This document shows, in pieces, positions 57,117-64,000 of a stretch of 64,000 nucleotides of DNA. The stretch's first letter is position 1. Each line of letters starts with the position of its first letter. The notes below the pieces were generated by a model. The model did not search any database. It was not told where the DNA came from and worked only from the letters and a program-made list of their open reading frames with translations. This stretch comes from Sphingomonas sp. DG1-23 (GTDB lineage: Bacteria > Pseudomonadota > Alphaproteobacteria > Sphingomonadales > Sphingomonadaceae): the NCBI RefSeq assembly GCF_030730875.1, contig NZ_JAVAMA010000010.1:62001-126000 (forward strand), written 5' to 3'. The position numbers were made by a program, and so were the translations under genes.

Positions 57117-59270
57117 ATGGCTTCCAGAAAACCGCAAAATTCCGCCCGCAAATCCTGGTGGCGCTCCGGCTCGGCCTGGAAGCGGATCGGATTATGGACC
57201 CTGATCGCCGGCGTCAGCGCCGGGCTGATCGCAATGGTGGCGCTGCTGATCGCAGTCTATTCGACCCGCTCGTCGCTGCCGAGCTATGACGAGCTCAAAT
57301 CCTCGCCCAACGGCCAGATGGTCCGCGTCCACGCCGCCGACGGCACCGTCCTTGTGTCGCTCGGGCCAAGCTATGGCGAGTGGATCAAATACGATCAGAT
57401 CCCGCAGGTCATGAAGGATGCGATCGTCGCGGTCGAGGATCGCCGCTTCGAGAGCCATTGGGGCGTCGACCCGCTCGGGCTGGTCCGCGCGGTGCGCACC
57501 GGCATCGCCAATCGCGGCACCGGACGCCGGCTGCAGGGCGCTTCGACGATCACCCAGCAGGTCGCGCGCACGATCTTCCTGTCGAACAAATATGATTTCG
57601 GCCGGAAGATGCGCGAGGCGGTGCTCGCGCTGGCGATGGAGCGCAAATTCTCGAAGGACCAGATCCTCGAGCTCTATCTCAACAAGGTCTATTTCGGCGG
57701 CGGCGCCTATGGCATCGACGCCGCCAGCCGGAAATTCTTCGGGCATCCGGCGAGCAATCTCAGCCTCGCCGAAGCCGCGGTGATCGCGGGCCTCGTCAAG
57801 GCGCCGTCGCATTATTCGCCGACCGCCGACGCCGAAGCAGCGGTGAGCCGCGCCAGCGTCGTGCTCGACGTGATGGCCGAGACCGGCAAGATCAGCGAAG
57901 CGACCGCCGCGGCCACCGATCCGCGCACCGTCAAGCTCGCCCCCGAGCCGCGACAGAACAGCGTGCGGTATTTCACCGATTGGGCGCTTCCCCAGCTCGA
58001 GACCCTGATCGACGAGACCGAGGCGCCGCTCGAAGTGTGGACCACGCTCGATCTCGGCATGCAGCGCGCCGCCGACGAGGCGATCCGCAAGAATGCGCCC
58101 GGCAACGCCCAGGGCGCGCTGGTCAGCCTCGATCGCGACGGCGCGGTGCGCGCGATGGTCGGCGGCAAGGATTACGTCGCCTCGATCTACAACCGCGCGA
58201 CGCAGGCCGTCCGCCAGCCGGGATCGGCATTCAAATTGTTCGTCTATCTGTCGGCGCTCGAGGCGGGGCACAAGCTCGACGACGTCGTCGTCGACGAGCC
58301 GGTGACGATCAACGGCTGGAGCCCGCGCAACAACTCGGGCCGCAACTCGGGCCAGGTCACGCTGCGCACTGCCTTCGCCTATTCGCTCAATACGATCGCG
58401 GCCAAGCTCGGCCAGGAAGTCGGCTTCGGCACCGTCGCCGACATGGCGCGGCGCTTCGGCATCACCACCCCGATCAACACCCAGCCGGCGATGGTGCTCG
58501 GCACCTCGAACGTTCGGCTGATCGACATGACCCGCGCCTTCGCCTCGGTGGGGCAGAAGGGCGTGGCGGTCACGCCTTATGGCATCACCCGCGTCACGGC
58601 GAATGGCAATGTGATCTACCAGCACGAAGTCGATACCAGCCATGTACTGGTCGCGCCCTATGTCGCCGCGCAGATGACCGACCTGCTTCAGACCGCGGTG
58701 GCGGCAGGGAGCGGCCGCGCCGCGCAGATCGGCCGGCCGGTCGCCGGCAAGACCGGCACCACCACCTCGAACAAGGATGGCTGGTTCATCGGCTTTTCGA
58801 GCGGACTGACCACCGGCGTGTGGATGGGGCGCGACGACGCCAAGGTCGTCCCCGGGTTGCAGGGCGGCACCGCGCCGGCGCGCGCCTTCTCGGCATTCAT
58901 GAGCAAGGCCGTGGCCAATCGCCCGGTCGAGCAGTTCGAGACCCAGGTCACCCTGCCCGAATGGCAGCTCGAGCCCGAGGACAATGCCTATTACACCGCG
59001 CCCGACAACGGCATGTTCGTCGATGCCGACGGCAATCCGCTGCCGCAGGATCAGCAGCCGCGCAGCGACGGCAGCGAGGATCCGCAAGCGCAAGGCGACG
59101 AGCAGCTCGATCAGGACTGGATCGACCGGATGACCGGCAACCGGCCGCCGGCGCCGCAACCCGAGACTGGCCGCGTGCCGCAGCCGCAGCGCGCGCCGCC
59201 GCCCCGCGACACGCAACGCCCGCCGCAGCAGGATCGCCCGGCGCCACGCGAGGATCCGGACGGCTTCTAG
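57117..59270 (+). CDS. Class A penicillin-binding protein (PBP1A-like)
   Basis: 717 aa. One N-terminal membrane helix (about 25-47), glycosyltransferase domain with catalytic Glu107 in AVEDRRFESHWG and RLQGASTITQQVAR, then transpeptidase with S370-x-x-K373 (GSAFK), S423-x-N425 (YSLNT) and KTGT at 545-548. A disordered tail rich in Pro, Gln and Arg follows from about 630. It builds and crosslinks peptidoglycan. Its stop shares CTAG with the convergent gene. Confidence 0.94.
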   Translation: MASRKPQNSARKSWWRSGSAWKRIGLWTLIAGVSAGLIAMVALLIAVYSTRSSLPSYDELKSSPNGQMVRVHAADGTVLVSLGPSYGEWIKYDQIPQVMKDAIVAVEDRRFESHWGVDPLGLVRAVRTGIANRGTGRRLQGASTITQQVARTIFLSNKYDFGRKMREAVLALAMERKFSKDQILELYLNKVYFGGGAYGIDAASRKFFGHPASNLSLAEAAVIAGLVKAPSHYSPTADAEAAVSRASVVLDVMAETGKISEATAAATDPRTVKLAPEPRQNSVRYFTDWALPQLETLIDETEAPLEVWTTLDLGMQRAADEAIRKNAPGNAQGALVSLDRDGAVRAMVGGKDYVASIYNRATQAVRQPGSAFKLFVYLSALEAGHKLDDVVVDEPVTINGWSPRNNSGRNSGQVTLRTAFAYSLNTIAAKLGQEVGFGTVADMARRFGITTPINTQPAMVLGTSNVRLIDMTRAFASVGQKGVAVTPYGITRVTANGNVIYQHEVDTSHVLVAPYVAAQMTDLLQTAVAAGSGRAAQIGRPVAGKTGTTTSNKDGWFIGFSSGLTTGVWMGRDDAKVVPGLQGGTAPARAFSAFMSKAVANRPVEQFETQVTLPEWQLEPEDNAYYTAPDNGMFVDADGNPLPQDQQPRSDGSEDPQAQGDEQLDQDWIDRMTGNRPPAPQPETGRVPQPQRAPPPRDTQRPPQQDRPAPREDPDGF

Positions 59271-59971
59271 GGTCTATCCGCCCCGGCTTCAGACGGTGGC
59301 GCCGGCCGCCCCACCCAATGCAGCGCCGCGCCATTGCGTCGCAACCATTGCCGTGCCGGGGCCGGATCGGCTTCGAACAAGGTTTCGACCAGCCGGTGGA
59401 AGGCGGGCGAGTGGTTCATGTGGATGCGATGCGCGACTTCGTGGGCGACCGTGGCGCGCCGGACATGCTCGGGCGCGAGGATCAGCCGCCAGCTGTAGCG
59501 GATCGCCCCCGACGCGGCGCAGCTGCCCCAGCGGCCACGCGGATCGCCGATCGACACGCGCGTCACGATCACGCCGGCGCGCACGGCATATTCGGCGGTT
59601 TCCGCGCTCAGCACGCGTAGCGCCTCGCCGCGCAGCCAGCGCTCGACGCGCCGTTCGAGCCCTTCGCGCGGGCCGCCGCAGACCAGTCTTTCGCTCTCGA
59701 GCCGCGGCACGCGCGGCGCGGCCGGCTGATGGTCGATCGCGATATCGCGTCCGGCGAGGGGAAAACAGGCGCCGGGGGCCAGAGGCAAGCTGCCGGGGAG
59801 CCGCGCCTGCTGGGAGGCAATCCAGCCGCTCTGCTCCTCGGCCCAGGCGAGCGCCTTCTTGAGCGAGGCGCGCGGCGGCAGCGTCAGCCGCACCTTGCCG
59901 TCGCGGGGATCGACGGCGAGGCGCATCCGCCTGGCGCGGGCGTGGCGGACGACGTGGATCCCCGCGGTCAC
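59267..59971 (-). CDS. YgjP-like zinc metalloprotease (M48/DUF45)
   Basis: 234 aa, GTG start overlapping the preceding stop, with GGGAG upstream. The zinc motif is HEVAH (177-181) with a third His at 192 in HSPAFH, and RGRWGSCAASGAIRYSW is the DUF45 signature before it. Substrates are unknown; some relatives process regulatory proteins. Last gene of the SCO/YkgJ cluster. Confidence 0.88.
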   Translation of the reverse strand: MTAGIHVVRHARARRMRLAVDPRDGKVRLTLPPRASLKKALAWAEEQSGWIASQQARLPGSLPLAPGACFPLAGRDIAIDHQPAAPRVPRLESERLVCGGPREGLERRVERWLRGEALRVLSAETAEYAVRAGVIVTRVSIGDPRGRWGSCAASGAIRYSWRLILAPEHVRRATVAHEVAHRIHMNHSPAFHRLVETLFEADPAPARQWLRRNGAALHWVGRPAPPSEAGADRP

Positions 59972-60402
59972 AGCTCCCGATCCACGAGATGGAATTCGAA
60001 ATCGCCGGCATCGTCTTCGGAGATCGTCCAGCCGCGAGTCGACTGGCCCGCCGCATGGACAGACTCGGGGTCGCCGCTCACCAGATAGTGCCAGTCCGGA
60101 AGCTGCTCGCCCGCCGCGCGCAGCCGATAGGCGCAGGTCGAGGGCAGCCATTCGATTTCCGCGACATTGCGCATGTTGAGCCGGACGCATTCGCTGACAT
60201 AGGCGTGGCGGTGGCGATAGTCGCTGCACCGCCCCATCCGCCGATCGAGCAGCCGGCAGGCGACGTTGGTCGCGTGGAGCTCGCCGGTCTCTTCGTCCTC
60301 GAGCTTGTGGACGCAGCATTTGCCGCAGCCGTCGCACAAGGCTTCCCATTGCGCCCGATCGAGCTGCGCGAGCGGCGTATCTTCCCAGAACCGGCCGCTC
60401 AT
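59968..60402 (-). CDS. YcgN/YkgJ-like cysteine cluster protein (UPF0260)
   Basis: 144 aa. The cysteine cluster LCDGCGKCCVHKLEDEETGELHATNVACRLLD with later CSDYRHRHAYVSEC and STCAYRLRA defines this family, thought to bind zinc or an Fe-S centre. Function is unknown. The ATG at 60402 overlaps the SCO stop (ATGA) and its stop overlaps the YgjP start. Confidence 0.88.
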   Translation of the reverse strand: MSGRFWEDTPLAQLDRAQWEALCDGCGKCCVHKLEDEETGELHATNVACRLLDRRMGRCSDYRHRHAYVSECVRLNMRNVAEIEWLPSTCAYRLRAAGEQLPDWHYLVSGDPESVHAAGQSTRGWTISEDDAGDFEFHLVDREL

Positions 60403-61001
60403 CGGACCCAATGCTGGACTTGCTCGGCGATCGCCGCGCCGTCCTTGTCGATCGGCAGCGAGGCGATCGGCTCGCCGTTCGGCCCCATCAGGAAGGCGAC
60501 CGCGAGATGATCGACCATATAGCCGCCGCCGGGGCCGGGCGGCTGCTTCTTGAAATAGACCGCATAGCTCTTCGCGGCCGCCGCGATCGCCTGCGGGCTG
60601 CCGGTGAGCCCGACGATGCGCGGGTGGAAGTTCGCCACGAACTGCTTGACCACCGCCGGCGTGTCGCGCTCGGGATCGACCGTGATGAAGATCGGCACGA
60701 CCTTCTGCGCGACGCGCGGCGCCCGTTTGTCGAGCAGCTTCATCGCCTGGCCGATCTTGGCCATGTCGGTCGGGCAGACATCGGGGCAATAGGTGTAGCC
60801 GAAATAGACGATGCGGTAGCGCCCGGCGAAATCGCTATCGCGCACGGTTTTGCCGTCCTGATCGACGAGCGCGAACGGACCGCCGATCCGCGCGCCGGCG
60901 AGCGGCGGCGCCTCGGGCTGGCCGGCGCCGCAACCGGCGAGCGGGACCGCGGCGAGCAGCGCGAGGGCTGGAAACATCCTGTACATGGCGCGCCCAGCCA
61001 T
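60399..61001 (-). CDS. SCO1/SenC family copper chaperone
   Basis: 200 aa thioredoxin-fold protein. Lipoprotein signal with Cys24 (PLAGC). The copper site is YCPDVCPTD (C72, C76) with H165 in YMVDHLAVAF, all three ligands present. It helps metallate or reduce the CuA site of cytochrome c oxidase. No oxidase genes are in view. It may start at 61001 or at 60986. Confidence 0.92.
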   Translation of the reverse strand: MAGRAMYRMFPALALLAAVPLAGCGAGQPEAPPLAGARIGGPFALVDQDGKTVRDSDFAGRYRIVYFGYTYCPDVCPTDMAKIGQAMKLLDKRAPRVAQKVVPIFITVDPERDTPAVVKQFVANFHPRIVGLTGSPQAIAAAAKSYAVYFKKQPPGPGGGYMVDHLAVAFLMGPNGEPIASLPIDKDGAAIAEQVQHWVR

Positions 61002-61057
61002 GATCTGTTAGGCCCGTGCTTGCAAGAACGGGGTTCAGCTAGAGGTTCAGTCGCATC

Positions 61058-61669
61058 ATGGGTTTTCGTGTGTTCCGCGTAGCCGCCGCCGCCGCATTGG
61101 CGCTCACCGCATTGCCCGCCGCCGCGCAGCAGTTTTCGGACGGCTATGAGTTCCTCAAGGCGATCCGCGATTCGGATGGCGCCAAGGTCAACAAATTCAT
61201 GCTCGACCGTTCGCTGCGCATCGTCAACACCAGGGAGCGCGGCAGCGGCGAGGGCGCATTGCACATCGTCGCGAAGCGGTCGGACGCGCTTTACCTGCGC
61301 GTGCTGCTCCAGGCCGACGACGTCAATCCGAACCTGCAGGACGCGCGCGGCAACACCGCGTTGATCGTCGCCGTCGAGCAGAACTGGAGCGAGGGGGTCG
61401 GCATCCTGATCAAATATCGCGCCAATGTGAACCTGGCCAATGCCGGCGGCGAGACTCCGCTGATCCGCGCGGTGCAGATGCACAATGCCGATATCGTCCG
61501 TCAGCTGCTCGACGCCAAGGCGAATCCGGACCGCGCCGATTACGGCAGCGGCAAATCGGCGCGCGACTATGCCCGCGAGAATACCCGCTACCCGGCGATC
61601 GCCAAATTGCTCGCCGAAGCGCCCAAAGCGGGCGCAAAGACCGGCGCGACGGGCCCCGGCGCGAACTAG
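61058..61669 (+). CDS. Secreted ankyrin-repeat protein
   Basis: 203 aa. Signal peptide MGFRVFRVAAAAALALTALPAAAQQ. About four ankyrin repeats follow, for example DARGNTALIVAVEQNWSEGVGILIKYRANVNLANAGGETPLIRAVQMHNADIVRQLLDAKANPD. Probably a periplasmic protein-binding scaffold; partner unknown. Divergent from the SCO gene, convergent with mmcB with a 4-base gap. Confidence 0.88.
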   Translation: MGFRVFRVAAAAALALTALPAAAQQFSDGYEFLKAIRDSDGAKVNKFMLDRSLRIVNTRERGSGEGALHIVAKRSDALYLRVLLQADDVNPNLQDARGNTALIVAVEQNWSEGVGILIKYRANVNLANAGGETPLIRAVQMHNADIVRQLLDAKANPDRADYGSGKSARDYARENTRYPAIAKLLAEAPKAGAKTGATGPGAN

Positions 61670-61673
61670 AGCC

Positions 61674-62156
61674 TCAGAATATCTGCTCGGCCTCGGGGTC
61701 GAGCAGATGCGTGACGCGCCGCGCCGCGCGCCGGGCGAAAGCCAAGGTGCATTTCTTGCGGGTCGCGCTGGCGAGCGGCACCGTCGCCGCCTCGCGCACC
61801 ACCGCCGCATCGTAGCGATCGGCGACGATCAGGCCCGCGCGCGCCGGCAGGAATCCCTCTTGCTCGAACGGCCGCAAGTCGAATCCCTGCGGCACCGCCC
61901 AGAAGAAGCGGTCGCAATGCACGAGATAGTCGGTCCATTTGGCGTCGCCGAGCAAATCGGCGCGCGATACCTTGATCTCGACGATCACGATGTTGCCGCG
62001 CGCATCGAGCGCCATCAGATCGGCGCGACGGCCGCCGTCGAGCGGCACTTCGGCAATCGTCGCGATATCGTGACGGAGCAGCATCCGGGTCACCCCGCGG
62101 GCGACCTCGCTCGCGACGAGCGGTGCATCGGATGACAGAACAGCCGGGGAGGTCAT
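61674..62156 (-). CDS. mmcB: MmcB family DNA repair protein
   Basis: 160 aa. PD-(D/E)XK-like nuclease fold: ADLMALDARGNIVIVEIKVSRADLLGDAKWTDY (D...EIK) with LVHCDRFFWAVP and GFLPARAGLIVADRY. In Caulobacter, mmcB is an SOS gene needed for mitomycin C resistance. A LexA box lies just before this gene. Start at ATG 62156. Confidence 0.88.
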   Translation of the reverse strand: MTSPAVLSSDAPLVASEVARGVTRMLLRHDIATIAEVPLDGGRRADLMALDARGNIVIVEIKVSRADLLGDAKWTDYLVHCDRFFWAVPQGFDLRPFEQEGFLPARAGLIVADRYDAAVVREAATVPLASATRKKCTLAFARRAARRVTHLLDPEAEQIF

Positions 62157-62168
62157 CCCCGGCTGTTA

Positions 62169-62183
62169 GAACATTCGGCGAAC
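62169..62183 (-). promoter_or_regulatory. LexA (SOS) box upstream of mmcB
   Basis: The minus strand reads GTTC-GCCGAAT-GTTC, the alphaproteobacterial direct-repeat LexA box GTTC-N7-GTTC. It ends 13 bp before the mmcB start codon and next to the hairpin that follows the SleB gene. Confidence 0.85.
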
Positions 62184-62186
62184 ACG

Positions 62187-62208
62187 GGGAAGCCCCCACG
62201 GGCTTCCC
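62187..62208 (-). terminator. Hairpin after the cell wall hydrolase gene
   Basis: GGGAAGCCC (62187-62195) and GGGCTTCCC (62200-62208), a 9-bp perfect stem with a 4-base loop, 10 bp after the SleB stop on the minus strand. No T-run. It separates this gene from mmcB and its own promoter. Confidence 0.6.
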
Positions 62209-62217
62209 GGCGCGGCA

Positions 62218-62865
62218 TCAGCGATAGAAGACGTGGTTGCCGACGGTGGCGACACGCGCGCGGTTCCAGCTCGGCTTCACATAGCGGGCGTGGAAATAGA
62301 GCGCGTTCTCGGCGGGGCTGTCCCACAAATCCTTTTGCGCGACCTGGGCCACGGCGAGCGCCTTGCGCCACTGGGCATTCGCCGGCGGGGTCGGCAGCTT
62401 GCCGCCGCGCACGAACGAGAACTGGCCGCGCTGGGTGATCACCGAGCAGATCGACTTGGGGAACCGGCCCGACCGGGTGCGATTGATGATCACGTCGGCA
62501 ACGGCGAGCTGGCCGGCGAGCGGCTCGCTCTTCGCTTCGTAGTAAACCCCGACCGCGAGGCAATTGAGCTCGGAATCGACTCCGGCGCCGCCCTCATGCG
62601 CGGCGACCGCGGCGGAAAGGGACGCGAAATCCTGATCTTCCTGGAGTGCCGCCTCGGGAAGGGGCTGCACGATCTCGCCTTCCTGCTTCAGGACAGGCTG
62701 CGCCGCAATCATCGGCGCGGGAACAACATGGTGTTCCTGGATGTTGACTGCCTGAACCGGAGCCTCCTGGCCCGCCAGTCCGGCGTCGAGCGTGGCTGCA
62801 TTCGCAAGTGCGCCAGCGCAAAAAGTCACAGCCGCGAAAGTCGCGGCGCGTGGCATGAACTTCAT
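62218..62865 (-). CDS. SleB-type cell wall hydrolase
   Basis: 215 aa. N-terminal signal peptide (about 1-24), a 75-residue linker and the Hydrolase_2 domain: ELNCLAVGVYYEAKSEPLAGQLAVADVIINRTRSGRFPKSICSVI and NALYFHARYVKPSWNR. The family includes SleB cortex-lytic enzymes, but in Gram-negatives it acts on peptidoglycan in the periplasm. Unlinked to sporulation here. Confidence 0.9.
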   Translation of the reverse strand: MKFMPRAATFAAVTFCAGALANAATLDAGLAGQEAPVQAVNIQEHHVVPAPMIAAQPVLKQEGEIVQPLPEAALQEDQDFASLSAAVAAHEGGAGVDSELNCLAVGVYYEAKSEPLAGQLAVADVIINRTRSGRFPKSICSVITQRGQFSFVRGGKLPTPPANAQWRKALAVAQVAQKDLWDSPAENALYFHARYVKPSWNRARVATVGNHVFYR

Positions 62866-63019
62866 TATGCTTCATTACTGTGCGGTGGTGCGCGGCCAGC
62901 CCCCGATACATATGGGACTGCCGGACTTCCCCCCGACTGCGTAACCGCCCGGCTTCACACCCCGACCGGCACAACGCTATTGAACGAATGTCGGCCTTGG
63001 CCCGCGCGCACGCGCAAAG

Positions 63020-63358
63020 TCAACCAAGGTTCATCGTTTCAGCGGCGAAGCGTTCGGCGTCTGCGATATCCAGTTCGACCACCCAGAGATCGGGATCGAA
63101 GCCGCGCCGCCGCTGCCAATAGTCGCTGACTGCCACCTCGTCCGCAATATCTTGTGGCCCTGCCGGGATGAGCGCCGGAAGTCCCTGCGGACCCAGCCCA
63201 GGCTCGAAGAAGCGTGGATTCGTGCCTTTCTGATACGCCACCAGCAGGATCCCCCCGGCATTCCGGTCCCCTTTGGCGAGCACCATCGCCGAGCCGCCCT
63301 GCTGATCCGCACGGCGGACCAGCGCGCTCACCAGCATCGCGCTGGTCAGCCGCGCCAT
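63020..63358 (-). CDS. DUF1491 family protein
   Basis: 112 aa. RLTSAMLVSALVRRADQQGGSAMVLAKGDRNAGGILLVAYQKG start and DYWQRRRGFDPDLWVVELDIADAERFAAET end match this small alphaproteobacterial family. Function unknown. The ATG overlaps the thioesterase stop (TGATG). The 154 bp between it and the SleB gene contain no gene I can see. Confidence 0.85.
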   Translation of the reverse strand: MARLTSAMLVSALVRRADQQGGSAMVLAKGDRNAGGILLVAYQKGTNPRFFEPGLGPQGLPALIPAGPQDIADEVAVSDYWQRRRGFDPDLWVVELDIADAERFAAETMNLG

Positions 63359-63831
63359 CAGGCCGACCGATAGCCGGGAAGCGAGGCGAGCGGGATCCGC
63401 GAGCGCATGAAGGTCCCCGTCCCGCGGGCAACTTCCTCGCCGCTCGCATCGATCAGCCGCGACTCGGCGACGAACACCCGGCGTTGTCCGCTCACCCAGC
63501 GTCCCTCCGCGGTCACCGGCCCCACGCCGAGCGGCCTGGTGAACAGCAGGTTGAACGCCGTGGTCAGCAGGAAACGATCGGTGACGAGGCTGTTGGCGGC
63601 ATAGAAAGCGGCATCGTCGAGCATCTTGAAATAGCTCGTGCCGTGCGCCGCCCCGGCGGCGTGGAAATAGCGCGGATCGATCTGGAAATGGATTCGCGCG
63701 ACTCCACCCTCGCTGATCTCGAGGGCGGATTCGAACAGCCGATTGATCGGCGCGGCTGCGTAGAGCGACTCGAGCGCACGGAAATGCGCCTCCGCACCCC
63801 GAGGCTCAGGGCGGGACTCAGGCGGCGTCAC
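63358..63831 (-). CDS. PaaI-type thioesterase (hotdog fold)
   Basis: 157 aa from the GTG at 63831, overlapping the ptsN stop by 14 bp. The hotdog pattern includes AAPINRLFESALEISEGGVARIHFQIDPRYFHAAGAAHGTSYFKMLDDAAFYAANSLV, with the acidic residues of the DDAAF helix, then LLTTAFNLLFTRPL. It likely hydrolyses an acyl-CoA thioester; substrate unknown. A longer form from 63882 would run deep into ptsN and is unlikely. Confidence 0.87.
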   Translation of the reverse strand: MTPPESRPEPRGAEAHFRALESLYAAAPINRLFESALEISEGGVARIHFQIDPRYFHAAGAAHGTSYFKMLDDAAFYAANSLVTDRFLLTTAFNLLFTRPLGVGPVTAEGRWVSGQRRVFVAESRLIDASGEEVARGTGTFMRSRIPLASLPGYRSA

Positions 63832-64000
63832 GCGTCTCCACGCCGGCGAGCAGAGCGAACAATGCATCGGGCGATCCCGCACCGCGCAGCTTGGCCGCGA
63901 AATTGCGGTCGCGCAGCTTCCGCGACACGCAGGCGAGCGCCTTGAGATGCTCGGCTCCCGCGCCGACCGGCGAGAGCAGCATGAAGACGAGATCGACCGG
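63818..64000 (-). CDS. ptsN: PTS IIA-like nitrogen regulatory protein PtsN, C-terminus (partial)
   Basis: The last 60 codons run off the right edge of the window. The peptide PVDLVFMLLSPVGAGAEHLKALACVSRKLRDRNFAAKLRGAGSPDALFALLAG is the C-terminal half of an EIIA-Ntr/fructose-type IIA domain. The phosphorylated His lies outside the window. It regulates nitrogen and potassium responses in other Proteobacteria. Confidence 0.85.
   Translation of the reverse strand, partial: PVDLVFMLLSPVGAGAEHLKALACVSRKLRDRNFAAKLRGAGSPDALFALLAGVETRDAA

Noticed and set aside
57192..59216. A 674-codon open frame opposite the class A PBP gene
   Set aside because: Antisense shadow; the PBP frame has all catalytic motifs and a good start.

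Overview
The window is a gene-dense, high-GC chromosomal segment that looks like a sphingomonad (order Sphingomonadales, Alphaproteobacteria). This rests on family content and motifs, not on a search: small alphaproteobacterial families (COQ9, DUF1489, DUF1491, DUF4169, MmcB), a RibB protein with a degenerate RibA-like half, class I lysyl-tRNA synthetase, a carotenoid hydroxylase of the CrtZ type, an alphaproteobacterial direct-repeat LexA box, and dispersed palindromes typical of these genomes. I saw no phage, plasmid, transposase, CRISPR array, rRNA or tRNA gene. Genes are packed in short operons with many 4-5 base start/stop overlaps (ATGA, GTGA, TGATG).

Layout. 1-2.2 kb: end of ftsE, ftsX, a DUF218 protein and plsC (cell division, envelope, phospholipid). 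2.4-4.4 kb (minus): hisC and a prephenate dehydrogenase (aromatic/histidine amino acids). 4.5-10 kb: a Tat-exported amine oxidase, an alpha/beta hydrolase, then metX-GNAT-metW-pirin as one overlapping unit (methionine). 10-13.8 kb: lipoprotein, ssb, DUF4169, feoAB with a Fur-like box. 13.9-17.2 kb: COQ9, a DMT exporter, an old yellow enzyme, a small membrane protein carrying a palindromic insertion. 17.2-20.6 kb (minus): ribD-ribE-ribBX-ribH. 20.7-25.5 kb: tonB, gltX, a YcxB-like protein, prs, a TauE/SafE permease. 25.7-31.3 kb: monooxygenase-like protein, MFS permease, a two-domain CDC48/VAT-type AAA ATPase, a candidate small RNA next to a LysR regulator, and a cyclophilin. 31.5-38.4 kb: mgtE, DUF1489, msrA-aspartate aminotransferase-pabBC, a metallo-beta-lactamase-fold hydrolase, a MAPEG protein. 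38.6-41.6 kb: rpmF-plsX-fabH-ihfA-merR (ribosome, fatty acid, nucleoid). 41.6-45.9 kb: SixA phosphatase, DinG-like helicase, divergent ohrR/ohr. 46-51.4 kb: lysK-nhaA and two MFS permeases. 51.7-55.1 kb (minus): etfBA, a GFA protein, sucC. 55.3-59.3 kb: a lipoprotein, a DUF1579-like secreted protein, crtZ, msrB, a class A PBP. 59.3-64 kb: YgjP-like/YkgJ-like/SCO cluster, ankyrin protein, mmcB with a LexA box, a SleB-type cell wall hydrolase, DUF1491, a thioesterase and the end of ptsN.

The most notable signals are: (i) a candidate small RNA at 29603-29698 with a textbook terminator on the minus strand and a C/U-rich single-stranded stretch, whose predicted promoter overlaps a LysR-type dyad beside a LysR gene; (ii) a bacterial double-AAA CDC48/VAT homologue whose 3' end overlaps a convergent permease gene by 50 bp; (iii) several families of paired REP/BIME-like palindromes, two of them lying inside coding sequences (the 16688-17164 gene and ribD); (iv) a GTTC-N7-GTTC LexA box directly before mmcB; and (v) paired TATCGCGATA operators between ohrR and ohr. 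Most of the rest is ordinary housekeeping content.
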